From: Chitinophagaceae bacterium
GTDB lineage: Bacteria; Bacteroidota; Bacteroidia; Chitinophagales; Chitinophagaceae
Reading direction: 5' to 3'
DNA length: 45,008 nucleotides
Assembly (NCBI GenBank): GCA_016786745.1
Contig: JAEUVS010000018.1
Span: forward strand, 1-45,008
Of the stretch, positions 1 to 8,071 are shown in pieces. Each line of letters starts with the position of its first letter. Positions within the stretch are counted from its first letter, which is position 1. The position numbers were made by a program, and so were the translations under genes. The notes below the pieces were generated by a model, which worked only from the letters and a program-made list of their open reading frames with translations, was not told where the DNA came from and did no database searches.

Positions 1-915
1 AAACGTAATTCCCTTTTTTAATCCACCGATTAAAACGGTCTCGGCATCCTGCGAACCTTTTGTTTCGAGCAGCGCTTTATAAGCGGTGGGCCAGCTGCAG
101 GGAATGGCCACTTTCACGCGCTCATCGAACGCGGCGACATATCCTGTAACTGTTCCTCCACCTGAAAAGCCCGTAACACCGATGTTATTCGGATCCACTT
201 CTTTGCGTGTTAGCAGGTAGTCAATTGCCCTGATGCCATCCCAGATAAAATACTTTGCCGAAGATGTACCTGTCAGAAAACAGGCATGACCAAAATATTG
301 GTGCTCGAGCACTGAATAACCAACAGCGGAAAATTTTAACGACGTGTCATAATATTGAACATGTTCGCCCTGTCCCAACGGATCAATTACAAATACGATC
401 ATTCCTTTTTTCACGAGGTTTGTAATGATCACCTGGTAATATTGTTCTTTATAACCTATCTGGTCGTGACCGATTACATTGAGAATCGCGGGCGCCCTGC
501 CTTTAAGGTCATCAGGAATAAATAAACACCCGGCTTCATAGTATCCGGGTACAGGCTGAAAAATTATTTTTTCAATTCGGTAGCCATCTTTCTTCACGAT
601 ACCGGTGATTTCCGGGTTTAATGCTTCTTTTTTTGGAAAAGGTCCGATAATCTGGTTCAACGTACTGCTGATCAGCTTTTGTCGCGCCTGCCAATCGGAT
701 TTTGTTTTTATCGCAGCGATTTGCTGATCGCGGATGTGATAGAGCTTATCCGTTTCTGTACGAAGATGGTTAAGCGCCATGCTTCCCGGGTTGTTCCACT
801 TTATCCAGTGACTGAATACATTAAGATTTTCTTCTTCTTTCTTTGTCGGCTGGGAAAACAGGGAGGCGCCGAGGAGCAAACAAAAAATGATAATGCCGGA
901 CATTCTACTTATCAT
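1..915 (-). CDS. Secreted alpha/beta hydrolase, acetyl-xylan-esterase/dienelactone-hydrolase-like (3' end outside window)
   Basis: The frame is open from an ATG at 915 to the left edge, giving 305 residues with no stop, so the C-terminus is missing. Residues 1-21 form a signal peptide with a hydrophobic core, so export is expected. The nucleophile elbow GFSGG is at about 249-253 (Ser251), preceded by the hydrolase strand patterns NVIGHDQ and VIDPLGQGEH. The catalytic Asp and His should lie beyond the edge. A second in-frame ATG at 903 is possible, but the first keeps the same signal peptide. It lies 43 bp behind the PQQ dehydrogenase on the same strand, so the two probably form one operon. 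The family (AXE1/DLH-type hydrolases of Bacteroidota) removes acyl or similar esters from glycans; the real substrate cannot be read from the sequence. Confidence 0.8.
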   Translation of the reverse strand, partial: MISRMSGIIIFCLLLGASLFSQPTKKEEENLNVFSHWIKWNNPGSMALNHLRTETDKLYHIRDQQIAAIKTKSDWQARQKLISSTLNQIIGPFPKKEALNPEITGIVKKDGYRIEKIIFQPVPGYYEAGCLFIPDDLKGRAPAILNVIGHDQIGYKEQYYQVIITNLVKKGMIVFVIDPLGQGEHVQYYDTSLKFSAVGYSVLEHQYFGHACFLTGTSSAKYFIWDGIRAIDYLLTRKEVDPNNIGVTGFSGGGTVTGYVAAFDERVKVAIPCSWPTAYKALLETKGSQDAETVLIGGLKKGITF

Positions 916-958
916 GGTGGAGTATTATTGAAGTAACCGTTGTTGAATTTATTGATTA

Positions 959-3088
959 TTACGGCAACGCAAATGCTATGTAGTAATCTCCTGCTTTTGT
1001 GCGTTGACGTCCGCCTCCGCCTGCCGCGATTACTACATACTGTTTTCCGTCCACTTCGTAGGTAGCGGGTGTGGCGTAACCACCGCTCGGTAATTGGTAT
1101 TCCCATAATAATTTTCCGGTGGCTTTGTCGAATGCCCTGAATTTTTCATCCTGCGTAGCGCCTATGAAAACCAAGCCTCCTGCGGTAACAATTCCACCTC
1201 CGAATAATTGTGTTCCGGTGTTGGGATGTCCTTTCGCTGCCAGGGCAGGATATTCGCCGAGCGGAATTTTCCATTCAAGATCGCCGGTATTCAGGTTAAC
1301 GGCGTTTAATGTTCCCCATGGCGGTTTGACACCGGGGTATCCTTCATGATCAGTGAGGTGGATGTAGTCTTTCAACGTGTACCTGTTTTTTGGAGCCGGT
1401 GGGCGCCGGTGCGAGGAATCGGCGACGTACGTTTTTTTATTATTCAGGTCGAACAGGAAGGAGACGATCGCTTCTTTGTCCTGCGCGGGCATCGAAGCAA
1501 ACGAAGGCATCAATCCTTTTGCGTTTTGCAGATTTTTTTTAACGTCATTTGGCTTCAATCTTTTTTCTATTCCCAGGAGCGGTGGGAATGTTTGGTTTCC
1601 TTTCCGATCGTCGCCATGGCATGAGGCGCAATTTTTCTGATAAATTATTGCACCGGCTTTCGATAGTGGCATTCCTGAAAGGTCGTCGTCACCGTCGGGT
1701 TTATATTCTTTCAATTCAACGATGTTTGGAATGTCGTTAATGCCAACATACATTATTCCCGTTTTCATATCTACACATGCACCGCTCCATTCTGCACCGC
1801 CGCGTATTCCCGGAAACTGCAAAATTCCTGTAAGCGAAGGTGGAAGATATATGCTTCCCCATGCGTATTTCTTTGCTTTTGCCAACGACGAATCGTGCGC
1901 TGCCTGTGATATATCGGTGATCATGCTTTCGTCGAAGTGTTGCCTGCACAGTGGGAGAGGTTTTGTTGGGAAGGGCTGCGTGGGCCAGCTTTCTTCGCCT
2001 GGTACGGTTGAAGCGGGAACCGGTCTTTCCTCGATTGGAAAAATTGGTTCGCCCGTTTCCCTGTTGAAGATGAATACTAATCCCTGCTTGCTGACTTGCG
2101 CTACTGCGTCGATTGTCTTTCCGTCTTTTTTTATGGTGACAAGATTTGGAGCTGTCGGTAAATCATAATCCCAGATGTCGTGATGCAGTGTCTGGAAGTG
2201 CCATTTTAGTTTTCCTGTTGCAGCATCTATTGCTAATACAGAATTGGCGAAAAGATTTTTTCCTTTTCTTTCGCCTCCGTGAAAATCATTCGATGCGGAG
2301 CCGGTTGCAGCGAATACGATTCCGCGTTTTGAATCGAGACTTAGTCCGCCCCAGGCGTTGCAGCCGCCACTGGTTGCATTCCCTTCCTTCCAGGTGTCGT
2401 ACCCGAATTCACCGGGCTGCGGAACGGTGTGGAAAATCCATTTTCGTTTGCCTGTTCGTACGTCGTAGGCCCTGATGTGGCCGGGGGAGCCCTGGTATCG
2501 TTCGTCTACCGCTGATCCGGTGATGATGAGATCCCTGTAGACGACTGCCGGCGAAGTATTCTGAACGTCTTCGAGGTGTTCTTTGCCGTCGTCACGGAGA
2601 TTTTTGTTGAGGTCGACATAACCGCTGTCGCCGAAGTTCATGATTTGTTTACCTGTGGTTGCGTCGAGGGCGATAAGTTTGTTGTAGACGAACATGAAGA
2701 TGCGTTTCTCGTTGCCATCTTCCCAGTAGGTGAGTCCGCGACTCACTCCTGCTTCGTTGCTGCCTTTTTCAAATGGATTGAACGACCAGATTTGTTTGCC
2801 TGTTTGTGCGTTGAGTGCGAAAGTTTTTAAGCGGGGGGATACGCCATATAAAATATTGCCGATGATGATGGGGCTACATTCGAGGCTGATGTAATCGGCT
2901 TCATCGCCGCTGCGGTATGTCCACGCTACTTTAAGATCTTTTACGTTTTGAGTGTTGATTTGGTTGAGCTGTGAGTAGGCGTTGCTGCCTTCGTCGCCGC
3001 GGTAGATGGTCCATTTGGAGTACTTACCGGATTCTGTGGAGCAGGAGAGAATTGGGAATAATAAAAGTAATAGACTGTAGGGTCGCAT
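959..3088 (-). CDS. PQQ-dependent dehydrogenase with inserted cytochrome c domain (lipoprotein)
   Basis: This 709-residue protein starts with a lipoprotein signal (Cys16 after FPILS), so it should be anchored to a membrane and face the periplasm. Residues 25-450 show repeated quinoprotein propeller blades (LxAxxxxTGKxxW patterns such as ALNAQTGKQIW and AIDAATGKLKW). A heme c motif CASCH is at 487-491 with candidate distal Met527 or Met533. Propeller blades resume at about 590-700 (AVNLNTGDLEW, AFDKATGKLLWEY). The cytochrome is therefore inserted inside the propeller, as in quinoprotein glucose-dehydrogenase-like enzymes of Bacteroidota. It should oxidise a sugar or alcohol and pass electrons from PQQ to heme. 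The substrate is unknown and no PQQ synthesis genes are in the window. It is the first gene of a minus-strand operon with the esterase-like hydrolase. Confidence 0.93.
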   Translation of the reverse strand: MRPYSLLLLLFPILSCSTESGKYSKWTIYRGDEGSNAYSQLNQINTQNVKDLKVAWTYRSGDEADYISLECSPIIIGNILYGVSPRLKTFALNAQTGKQIWSFNPFEKGSNEAGVSRGLTYWEDGNEKRIFMFVYNKLIALDATTGKQIMNFGDSGYVDLNKNLRDDGKEHLEDVQNTSPAVVYRDLIITGSAVDERYQGSPGHIRAYDVRTGKRKWIFHTVPQPGEFGYDTWKEGNATSGGCNAWGGLSLDSKRGIVFAATGSASNDFHGGERKGKNLFANSVLAIDAATGKLKWHFQTLHHDIWDYDLPTAPNLVTIKKDGKTIDAVAQVSKQGLVFIFNRETGEPIFPIEERPVPASTVPGEESWPTQPFPTKPLPLCRQHFDESMITDISQAAHDSSLAKAKKYAWGSIYLPPSLTGILQFPGIRGGAEWSGACVDMKTGIMYVGINDIPNIVELKEYKPDGDDDLSGMPLSKAGAIIYQKNCASCHGDDRKGNQTFPPLLGIEKRLKPNDVKKNLQNAKGLMPSFASMPAQDKEAIVSFLFDLNNKKTYVADSSHRRPPAPKNRYTLKDYIHLTDHEGYPGVKPPWGTLNAVNLNTGDLEWKIPLGEYPALAAKGHPNTGTQLFGGGIVTAGGLVFIGATQDEKFRAFDKATGKLLWEYQLPSGGYATPATYEVDGKQYVVIAAGGGGRQRTKAGDYYIAFALP

Positions 3089-3561
3089 GCATATTTAGAG
3101 TGTTTCGAGCGGAAAAAGGGTGAGTTGGGGTGGAAGAAATATGGGCATCTGGCTAATCAGTATTGTTCCCAATCCATTCAAAAATGCAACATTTCAGAAG
3201 ATCAGAAAGTCGAAAGTGGAATTGTTAAATCTGATTGCAACGTAAAAAGAATATTACAGGTGGAACTTTCCTTATCAGAGTGACTCACAATCCCAATCTT
3301 GCAATAGTGGCTGACGCAGAACAAATTTTTATATGAATATTGATCAGGAAAATAATTACCGGGTTTCATGTCAGACAGGCGCGATAGAACATCCGGTAAT
3401 CAATCACCATATCCAATCACCATATCGTCAATATCCTAGAAGGGGGGGAGGCAAGTTAGGCGTAAATAATCCATATTTTCTAGCTTATCCTTCCCTTATT
3501 TGTCAAAAATTGTCTATTTTCGCCTTAATAATCCAAAATAACCGGATTATACAGTCCTATT
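3089..3561. other. Intergenic region between divergent PQQ operon and AbiE module
   Basis: This stretch holds no gene I can support. A 34-codon open frame near 3160 has no homologue I recognise. The right end carries the abiEi control region (palindrome and likely -7 box, listed separately). Just in front of the PQQ gene start there is a 7-of-8 match to TAnnTTTG on the minus strand (near 3090-3097). Confidence 0.6.
3515..3550 (+). promoter_or_regulatory. Predicted abiEi promoter and autorepressor operator
   Basis: TATTTTCG at 3515-3522 matches the Bacteroidota -7 box TAnnTTTG in 7 of 8 positions. A perfect 7-bp inverted repeat, ATAATCC (3528-3534) and GGATTAT (3544-3550), lies just downstream, where transcription would begin. 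AbiEi antitoxins are known to bind inverted repeats upstream of their own operon and repress it. That this palindrome is the operator is an inference from its position 12 bp before the abiEi ATG. Confidence 0.5.
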
Positions 3562-4206
3562 ATGACAATCGATCTGGTCAGGCAATTGGAAAAACTGGAG
3601 GAGCAACCCATTCCTCATCAAGTCGTTCTGGCCTTGTTAAAGGACTACAGCAACCCCAATGAAAAGATTCGGCAACTGATCAACCGGCAATTGCTTCAAC
3701 CGGTACGCCGCGGATTGTATGTTGCTGGCCCGCAGCTGGGAAATCGCCGTCCGGAACCGATGCTACTGGCTAATCACATCGCCGGACCAAGTTATGTGAC
3801 GGCAGAAACTGCATTGTCCTTTCATGGACTCATCCCTGAGCGGGTCTACATGATGGTTTCTGCTACGCCCGGAAAGAGTCGCTCGTTCGACACGAAGGTG
3901 GGCATGTTCCAGTATCACCAGCTGCGACTTCCCTATTACAGCTTTGGCATCCTGTCTGTTCAGCTCAGGGAAAAGCAATTCGTAATGATCGCTTCTCCGG
4001 TCAAGGCGATATTTGACAGGGTGATATTTACTCCCTATCTGCGGCTGCGCAGCACCGTTCAGGCTCTCCACCTGCTGGTGGATGACTGGCGGATGGAGGA
4101 GGACATGCTGCGTAAGCTGGATGTCGTTCAGGCCCGGGAATGGCTAAACGATGCACCGAAGTCGAACTCATTAGATTTCATTATTCAGGCAATACGACAG
4201 TTATGA
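3562..4206 (+). CDS. abiEi: AbiEi-family type IV antitoxin / autorepressor
   Basis: A 214-residue protein with an N-terminal winged-helix-like segment (about 1-60, including the stretch RRGLYVAGP) and a C-terminal domain beginning with the family-typical YVTAETALSFHGLIPE. AbiEi neutralises the AbiEii nucleotidyltransferase and represses the operon by DNA binding. The downstream toxin gene overlaps by ATGA (4203-4206), the usual translational coupling for this pair. The N-terminus is somewhat shorter than in some AbiEi proteins, but the fold pattern and the gene order make the call solid. The role (plasmid/phage defence or island stabilisation) is established for the family, not shown here. 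Confidence 0.9.
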   Translation: MTIDLVRQLEKLEEQPIPHQVVLALLKDYSNPNEKIRQLINRQLLQPVRRGLYVAGPQLGNRRPEPMLLANHIAGPSYVTAETALSFHGLIPERVYMMVSATPGKSRSFDTKVGMFQYHQLRLPYYSFGILSVQLREKQFVMIASPVKAIFDRVIFTPYLRLRSTVQALHLLVDDWRMEEDMLRKLDVVQAREWLNDAPKSNSLDFIIQAIRQL

Positions 4207-5054
4207 TCAGGGAATGGCTACAGGAGTATCAACCGAAGAACCAGGACGAGGCCGCCCAGGCTCTTCGTGAAATCATGCAGGAAGTGGCGCTGGCAGGATT
4301 GTATCGCGCAGGGTTTTTTAAGGTCGCCGCGTTCTACGGAGGCACTGCACTGCGCATCTTCTACCAACTACCGCGATTTTCCGAAGACCTCGATTTTTCA
4401 TTGCTGGAAGTAAACCCAGACTTTTCGCTGGAACCATACCTGCCCGCGATCGAAAAAGAATTCGAGGCGTTGGGTATGCACGTATCCATTAAAGAAAAGA
4501 AGAAAACCGTGCAAAACAACATCGAATCCGCATTTTTAAAATCAGATACGATCTGGAAGGAACTGGTGCTGGAAGGGGTCATCCCGCAAAATAACCTCGG
4601 CAATGTAGCCAACATCAAGATCAAGATCGAAGTGGACCGGGAGCCACCTCTCGGCTTTACCACTGAGGAAAAATTGCTGCTCCGCCCGTTCTCCTTTTAT
4701 GTGAAGCTATTCGTACTGCGCGACCTCTTCGCCGGTAAGATGCATGCGCTGCTTTTTCGTAAGTGGCAGATGAACGTCAAAGGCCGCGACTGGTATGACA
4801 TGGAATGGTACATAACTAAGAAAGTGCCATTGGATCTGTCTCATTTTATTTTGCGGGCAAAGGACAGCGGCGACTGGAAAAAGGACACGATGACAGAAGA
4901 GGAATTTCGCAAACTGTTACACGAAAAAATTGAAGCGATCAACCTGTCCATCGTGATCGCCGACATCAACCGGTTCATCCCTAACCCGGGCGAACTGGAA
5001 AAATGGAACAAGCAATATTTTCACGACCTCGCTGCGCATTTGGTTATAAATTGA
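4203..5054 (+). CDS. abiEii: AbiEii-family type IV toxin, nucleotidyltransferase
   Basis: The ATG at 4203 overlaps the antitoxin stop by ATGA, so I prefer it over an upstream start in the same frame at 4140. The 283-residue product has the DNA-polymerase-beta-like nucleotidyltransferase signature: GGTAL at 46-50, then RFSEDLDFS at 58-66 with Asp62 and Asp64 as metal ligands, a further acidic strand IKIEVD at 140-145, and the family motif KGRDWYD at 193-199. AbiEii toxins transfer nucleotides and block growth; some homologues act on tRNA acceptor ends. A tRNA gene lies 545 bp downstream, which may mark an island boundary. All key residues are present, so the toxin looks intact. Confidence 0.92.
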   Translation: MIREWLQEYQPKNQDEAAQALREIMQEVALAGLYRAGFFKVAAFYGGTALRIFYQLPRFSEDLDFSLLEVNPDFSLEPYLPAIEKEFEALGMHVSIKEKKKTVQNNIESAFLKSDTIWKELVLEGVIPQNNLGNVANIKIKIEVDREPPLGFTTEEKLLLRPFSFYVKLFVLRDLFAGKMHALLFRKWQMNVKGRDWYDMEWYITKKVPLDLSHFILRAKDSGDWKKDTMTEEEFRKLLHEKIEAINLSIVIADINRFIPNPGELEKWNKQYFHDLAAHLVIN

Positions 5055-5564
5055 GATTTTTGATGAACTTATCAATGATGGCTCCTAGTTTCTTATTATT
5101 CGCAGCAATAATTTGTTCCACGCCATCCGTATTCGCCTTTTTATTTCATACAGAATAAATGTGCAACTATTAAGTATGGCATAAAGAGATTCCTTTGTTT
5201 GAAACTCGGAGAAAGACCATATTGTTGTATTTATATTGATACGCTTCTTGAGTCAAAAGCGTCCGGAAATCCTGATAAGTGATTAAAAAACTTGGAAGGA
5301 GCTGGCTTTCTCTTTATACAGGTATCGAATTTATTTTACTTCTTTCGGATGTTGAAGTCAAGAATGACTTTTAATACAGAACCCATAAAAACGGGGTTAA
5401 AACGCCCCCAAAACCGGTTCTAACTTGACCTTACTGAACGATGCGTCACCATCCCGGATTTTTGAATTCATCGATTTTGACACCACGCTGAAATCGCTAA
5501 AACCCTTGCTGGTACTGCATTTCAGCAGATTGTAAACTTGTTTTTCTGAATGCCTTGATTTGGC
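5055..5564. other. Gene-poor stretch between AbiE module and tRNA-Lys
   Basis: About 500 bp without a convincing gene. On the minus strand there are only short open fragments with internal stops: one of about 33 codons at 5055-5155 without a start codon, and one near 5450-5530 ending in NPGW. They read like decayed gene ends. Such debris next to a tRNA gene and a toxin-antitoxin pair fits an old integration region. No att site could be fixed. Confidence 0.45.
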
Positions 5565-5572
5565 TAAATTTG
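5565..5572 (+). promoter_or_regulatory. -7 box for tRNA-Lys
   Basis: TAAATTTG matches the Bacteroidota -7 consensus TAnnTTTG perfectly and lies 26 bp before the mature tRNA 5' end. Transcription would start near 5579. No convincing -33 TTTG is found at the usual spacing. Confidence 0.6.
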
Positions 5573-5598
5573 CCGTCCGCAGTACAAAAAAGTACGCT

Positions 5599-5672
5599 GA
5601 CTCCCTAGCTCAGTTGGTTAGAGCTACTGACTCTTAATCAGTAGGTCCTGGGTTCGAGCCCCAGGGGGGTCA
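5599..5672 (+). tRNA. tRNA-Lys(CTT)
   Basis: A full cloverleaf can be folded by hand: acceptor GACTCCC / GGGGGTC with discriminator A, D-arm GCTC/GAGC, anticodon stem ACTGA/TCAGT around loop CTCTTAA, and T-arm CTGGG/CCCAG with loop TTCGAGC. Anticodon CTT reads the Lys codon AAG. The CCA end is not encoded. A terminator follows 25 bp later. Confidence 0.97.
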
Positions 5673-5696
5673 CATTTCGAAGAAGTTGAGCCACAT

Positions 5697-5727
5697 GGGT
5701 TTGTGAATTTTCACAGACCCTTTTTTT
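5697..5727 (+). terminator. Intrinsic terminator of tRNA-Lys
   Basis: The stem GGGTTTGTGAA pairs with TTCACAGACCC (one G-T wobble), followed by seven T. It ends the tRNA transcript. Confidence 0.85.
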
Positions 5728-5961
5728 GCGTTTTCGCCAGATGCATAAGACTTGCAACAAACGTTTTCGCTCTAAGTCGTACCTCTGTACCTCATATTGC
5801 CCGTCCTATCGAAGCTATAAAATTTGCTGTATCTTTTGTCGTAATCCTATCCATGCTGTCCGTTTATTGAGGAGGATTATCTCGGCAGCAATTTTGTTTT
5901 ATCTGAATATTGTATGTATTTCCTATCAACTTTGATAGTATAGAAGTTTCGCTCCGTAAAG

Positions 5962-6225
5962 TCACTCCAGGAATTGATTAATTGTTGTTTTTTCTTTTTT
6001 CTTTTTGAGATATCTCCTAATTAGATACGAAATAAGTAGAAGTATCAAACCTGCCATCGCTACCATTTGTCTAAATATCCATAGTAATGTGATTTCATAG
6101 GTTCCGTATTCTTCACTAATTGCATAATCTCCTGTTTCATCGGTCAGCATATTGTATGTAAAATAAAGTTGCAGGGCAATCAAAGCAATGCCCAACCAAA
6201 AAAAAATACTCGCTAAGATTCGCAT
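5962..6225 (-). CDS. Small two-helix membrane protein
   Basis: An 87-residue protein I do not recognise. It has one transmembrane helix at about 4-26, an acidic loop of about 20 residues (rich in Asp, Glu and Tyr), a second helix at about 45-66, and a basic tail (RRYLKKKKEK). Both ends should therefore lie in the cytoplasm. The layout is like that of the 83-residue protein at 33883-34134, so they may share a family. It is the last of three small membrane-protein genes on this strand. No partner or function can be inferred. Confidence 0.65.
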   Translation of the reverse strand: MRILASIFFWLGIALIALQLYFTYNMLTDETGDYAISEEYGTYEITLLWIFRQMVAMAGLILLLISYLIRRYLKKKKEKTTINQFLE

Positions 6226-6367
6226 ATAGGTTTAAGGTTTTTGCAGCCCTTCAAGATACCACTTACGATTCATTGCGATTTGTTGGATAAAGGAGTTATT
6301 CCGCTATTACTCTCTCAATACCCTTATGCTAAAAGGAAAGGAATATCCTGGTGAATGTAGGTTATTA

Positions 6368-6535
6368 TTAACCCTCATAGGCTTTTAGAAAAGTGACCAA
6401 TAGATAATAGCTGATGAATGAAAAGGCAAGAAATATAGCAGCCCAAATGAAATACCTCTTACGCTTCTCCCTATTAAAAATCCCAAGAAGCAGGAAGATG
6501 AGAGTTAGGATCGGAAGGATTGCTAAATAGAACAT
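6368..6535 (-). CDS. 55-residue two-helix membrane peptide
   Basis: A short frame with ATG at 6535 and tandem stops at its end. The product has a hydrophobic helix at 2-20, a basic turn NREKRKR at 21-27, and a second helix at 28-50. The strong positive charge between the helices predicts a hairpin with the turn in the cytoplasm. It sits between two other small membrane-protein genes on the same strand. The clean amphipathic layout over the full length argues for a real gene, but there is no known homologue to confirm it. Confidence 0.55.
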   Translation of the reverse strand: MFYLAILPILTLIFLLLGIFNREKRKRYFIWAAIFLAFSFISYYLLVTFLKAYEG

Positions 6536-6590
6536 TAATTAAATATAGCAAATGAACGGAGATGAGGCGGGGCGTGTACGATCGAGACAC

Positions 6591-6624
6591 ACAGGGTTGT
6601 GAATTTCTCATCGACCCTGTTTTT
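6591..6624 (+). terminator. Orphan terminator-like hairpin, similar to the tRNA-Lys terminator
   Basis: ACAGGGT pairs with ACCCTGT (6614-6620), with an imperfect inner stem, followed by four T. No plus-strand gene lies before it. The sequence around it resembles the tRNA-Lys terminator and its downstream flank (shared GTGAATTT, then GACCC, T-run and CAACAAACG). It looks like a duplicated piece of the tRNA 3' region. Confidence 0.45.
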
Positions 6625-6846
6625 GTTCATAGCACATCCAGGCAAATTCAACAAACGCCAATGAAGGCGTATGAAACTTTTCAATTTAGTTCAGTCTAAT
6701 TCAAATTGCATAAACCAACTGAAGACATCTGTCAACGTGAAGAAAGAATAAATGCGATGATAGCAAATAGTGTAGTTAGTATAATTTCGCGGCTCGAAAG
6801 CACGGAAGGCTACAAAAATGATAAGACTTCATACGCAATCAAAAAA
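6625..6846. other. Intergenic stretch right of the orphan hairpin
   Basis: I see no gene, promoter or repeat of note here apart from the CAACAAACG match at about 6649-6657 that continues the duplicated tRNA downstream flank. Confidence 0.5.
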
Positions 6847-7107
6847 TTACTTTGAGGTATCATTTAAGAAGGAGTTAGATTCTCTAAGTTTATTGATCTC
6901 TTTGATTCTTTCTTTGATTTTACTGGCAGTAACTAGTAGTAAAATTCCCACGCCTCCTACAAAAACAATACCTGTGATAAGGTCTCCGATCCTGTTCTCA
7001 TGATTTAATTCTACAGATTTTGGAATGAAAGCAGGAACAAGGCTTACACATGCAATAAAAACTAGAAAAATCCCAAGAATTAAATTAGTTAGATACGCAA
7101 ACTTCAT
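6847..7107 (-). CDS. Small two-helix membrane protein
   Basis: An 86-residue protein with helices at about 8-29 and 44-63 and a long charged C-terminal tail rich in Lys, Arg and Glu that is probably cytoplasmic and helical. It is not recognised. It is the most upstream of three consecutive small membrane-protein genes on the minus strand (with 6368-6535 and 5962-6225), separated by gaps of 311 and 142 bp, so they need not be one transcript. AT content here is visibly higher than in the flanking loci, which suggests a different origin from the Sus locus. Confidence 0.6.
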   Translation of the reverse strand: MKFAYLTNLILGIFLVFIACVSLVPAFIPKSVELNHENRIGDLITGIVFVGGVGILLLVTASKIKERIKEINKLRESNSFLNDTSK

Positions 7108-7408
7108 ATAGATAAGTGTTTAGTTAGTTTATCATTAAGATACTCCATAGCCTCAATATTTAAAAATTGATGAGCTGTGAGCTACTTAATCACTATAAGT
7201 GGGAAGGGAAGGAAAATAATCCCTGGCGTCCGAATGTTTTTCACTCTCTAAATTATAGGCGCTCTGACTTTTTCAGACAGAAGTCACTTTACATTGCGTT
7301 GTCAACCCGACCGATTCTGAACTCCCATCTTTTCCCTATTATTGCATTAAAAGGGAGCGATGCCAGTCTTATTCTTTGAAATAGCCACAAACTAATTCAC
7401 TGCTGTTC
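7108..7408. other. Upstream region of the first ECF sigma gene
   Basis: There is no supported gene. A 7-of-8 match to TAnnTTTG (TATTATTG at 7337-7344) lies 65 bp before the sigma gene and could be its promoter, but the match is weak. Confidence 0.4.
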
Positions 7409-7993
7409 ATGGATATTGTGCATAACGATAAGCTCCTTGCTGAGCGCATTGCCAAAGGCGACGAAACAGCTTTTGCGCTTTTATTCAATCAATATCAGGC
7501 AAAAATCTTTACAGTGTGTAAGATGTACATCAAGATTGATGCCTTAGCCGAAGAAGCCCTCCAGGAAATTTTCATGAAAGTATGGATAAACCGTTCTAAG
7601 TTAAGTGAGGTAAAAGACCCTGAATCGTGGCTGTTTATAGTAGCTAAAAATTATCTTATCGACTTTTTAGAAAAGTGGGCGAGGTCGAAAGCTGCAGAAA
7701 AATTGTGGATTCGTGAGGATAGACAAGACAGCGATGAATATGAAACAACAATAGAAGAATATCAGCAGCTTCTTGCCTCAGCAGTTAAAAGTTTATCCAC
7801 GCAACAACAGGAAGTTTTTCGACTAAGCAAAGAGGAGCAGCTTACTTATAAGCAAATTGGTCAACGCTTATCCATATCTCCGCTGACAGTAAGAACGCAT
7901 TTGCATCGGGCGATGCAACAGATACGGCAATACATAAGCAATCATCCTGCCATCCTTTCATTTATTTTAGTCCGCATCTTAACCCTGCCATAA
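7409..7993 (+). CDS. ECF RNA polymerase sigma factor (Bacteroidota Sus-locus type)
   Basis: A 194-residue sigma-70 family protein. Region 2 is at about 20-90 (LFNQYQAKIFTVC, then EEALQEIFMKVWINR, the core-binding and -10-binding helices). Region 4 is at about 128-182 (LSTQQQEVFRLSKEEQLTYKQIG, then SPLTVRTHLHRA as the -35 recognition helix). It ends with a short hydrophobic tail, common in this subgroup. FecR follows 65 bp downstream, then SusC and SusD. In this family the sigma factor is held by FecR and released when SusC senses its substrate; it then transcribes its own locus. Confidence 0.95.
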   Translation: MDIVHNDKLLAERIAKGDETAFALLFNQYQAKIFTVCKMYIKIDALAEEALQEIFMKVWINRSKLSEVKDPESWLFIVAKNYLIDFLEKWARSKAAEKLWIREDRQDSDEYETTIEEYQQLLASAVKSLSTQQQEVFRLSKEEQLTYKQIGQRLSISPLTVRTHLHRAMQQIRQYISNHPAILSFILVRILTLP

Positions 7994-8006
7994 ACTTTCT
8001 TTTAAT

Positions 8007-8071
8007 TAATTGTTGTCTTTGTACGACATTTTTATAAATCCTGCGTCTTTATAATTATATGCATCCGACAG
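8007..8071 (+). repeat. fecR leader, copy A of a 65-bp direct repeat
   Basis: This segment spans the sigma-fecR spacer and the first four fecR codons. It is repeated at 17925-17991: by hand alignment 59 of 65 bases match, with one 2-base gap. It is the intact parent-type copy. Confidence 0.85.

Noticed and set aside
1722..2475. Plus-strand open frames opposite the PQQ dehydrogenase
   Set aside because: They are antisense to a gene with clear propeller and heme motifs and have no domain character.
3160..3270. Open frame of 34 codons starting near 3150
   Set aside because: No promoter, no family resemblance and no typical composition.
5055..5530. Minus-strand fragments, one of about 33 codons without start and one ending in NPGW
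   Set aside because: They contain stops at short distance and no start codon; the NPGW end recalls SusD tails but the reading before it is broken, so no gene can be supported.
7337..7344. TATTATTG as promoter of the first sigma gene
   Set aside because: One mismatch in the conserved TTTG part and no -33 box; noted only in the intergenic entry.
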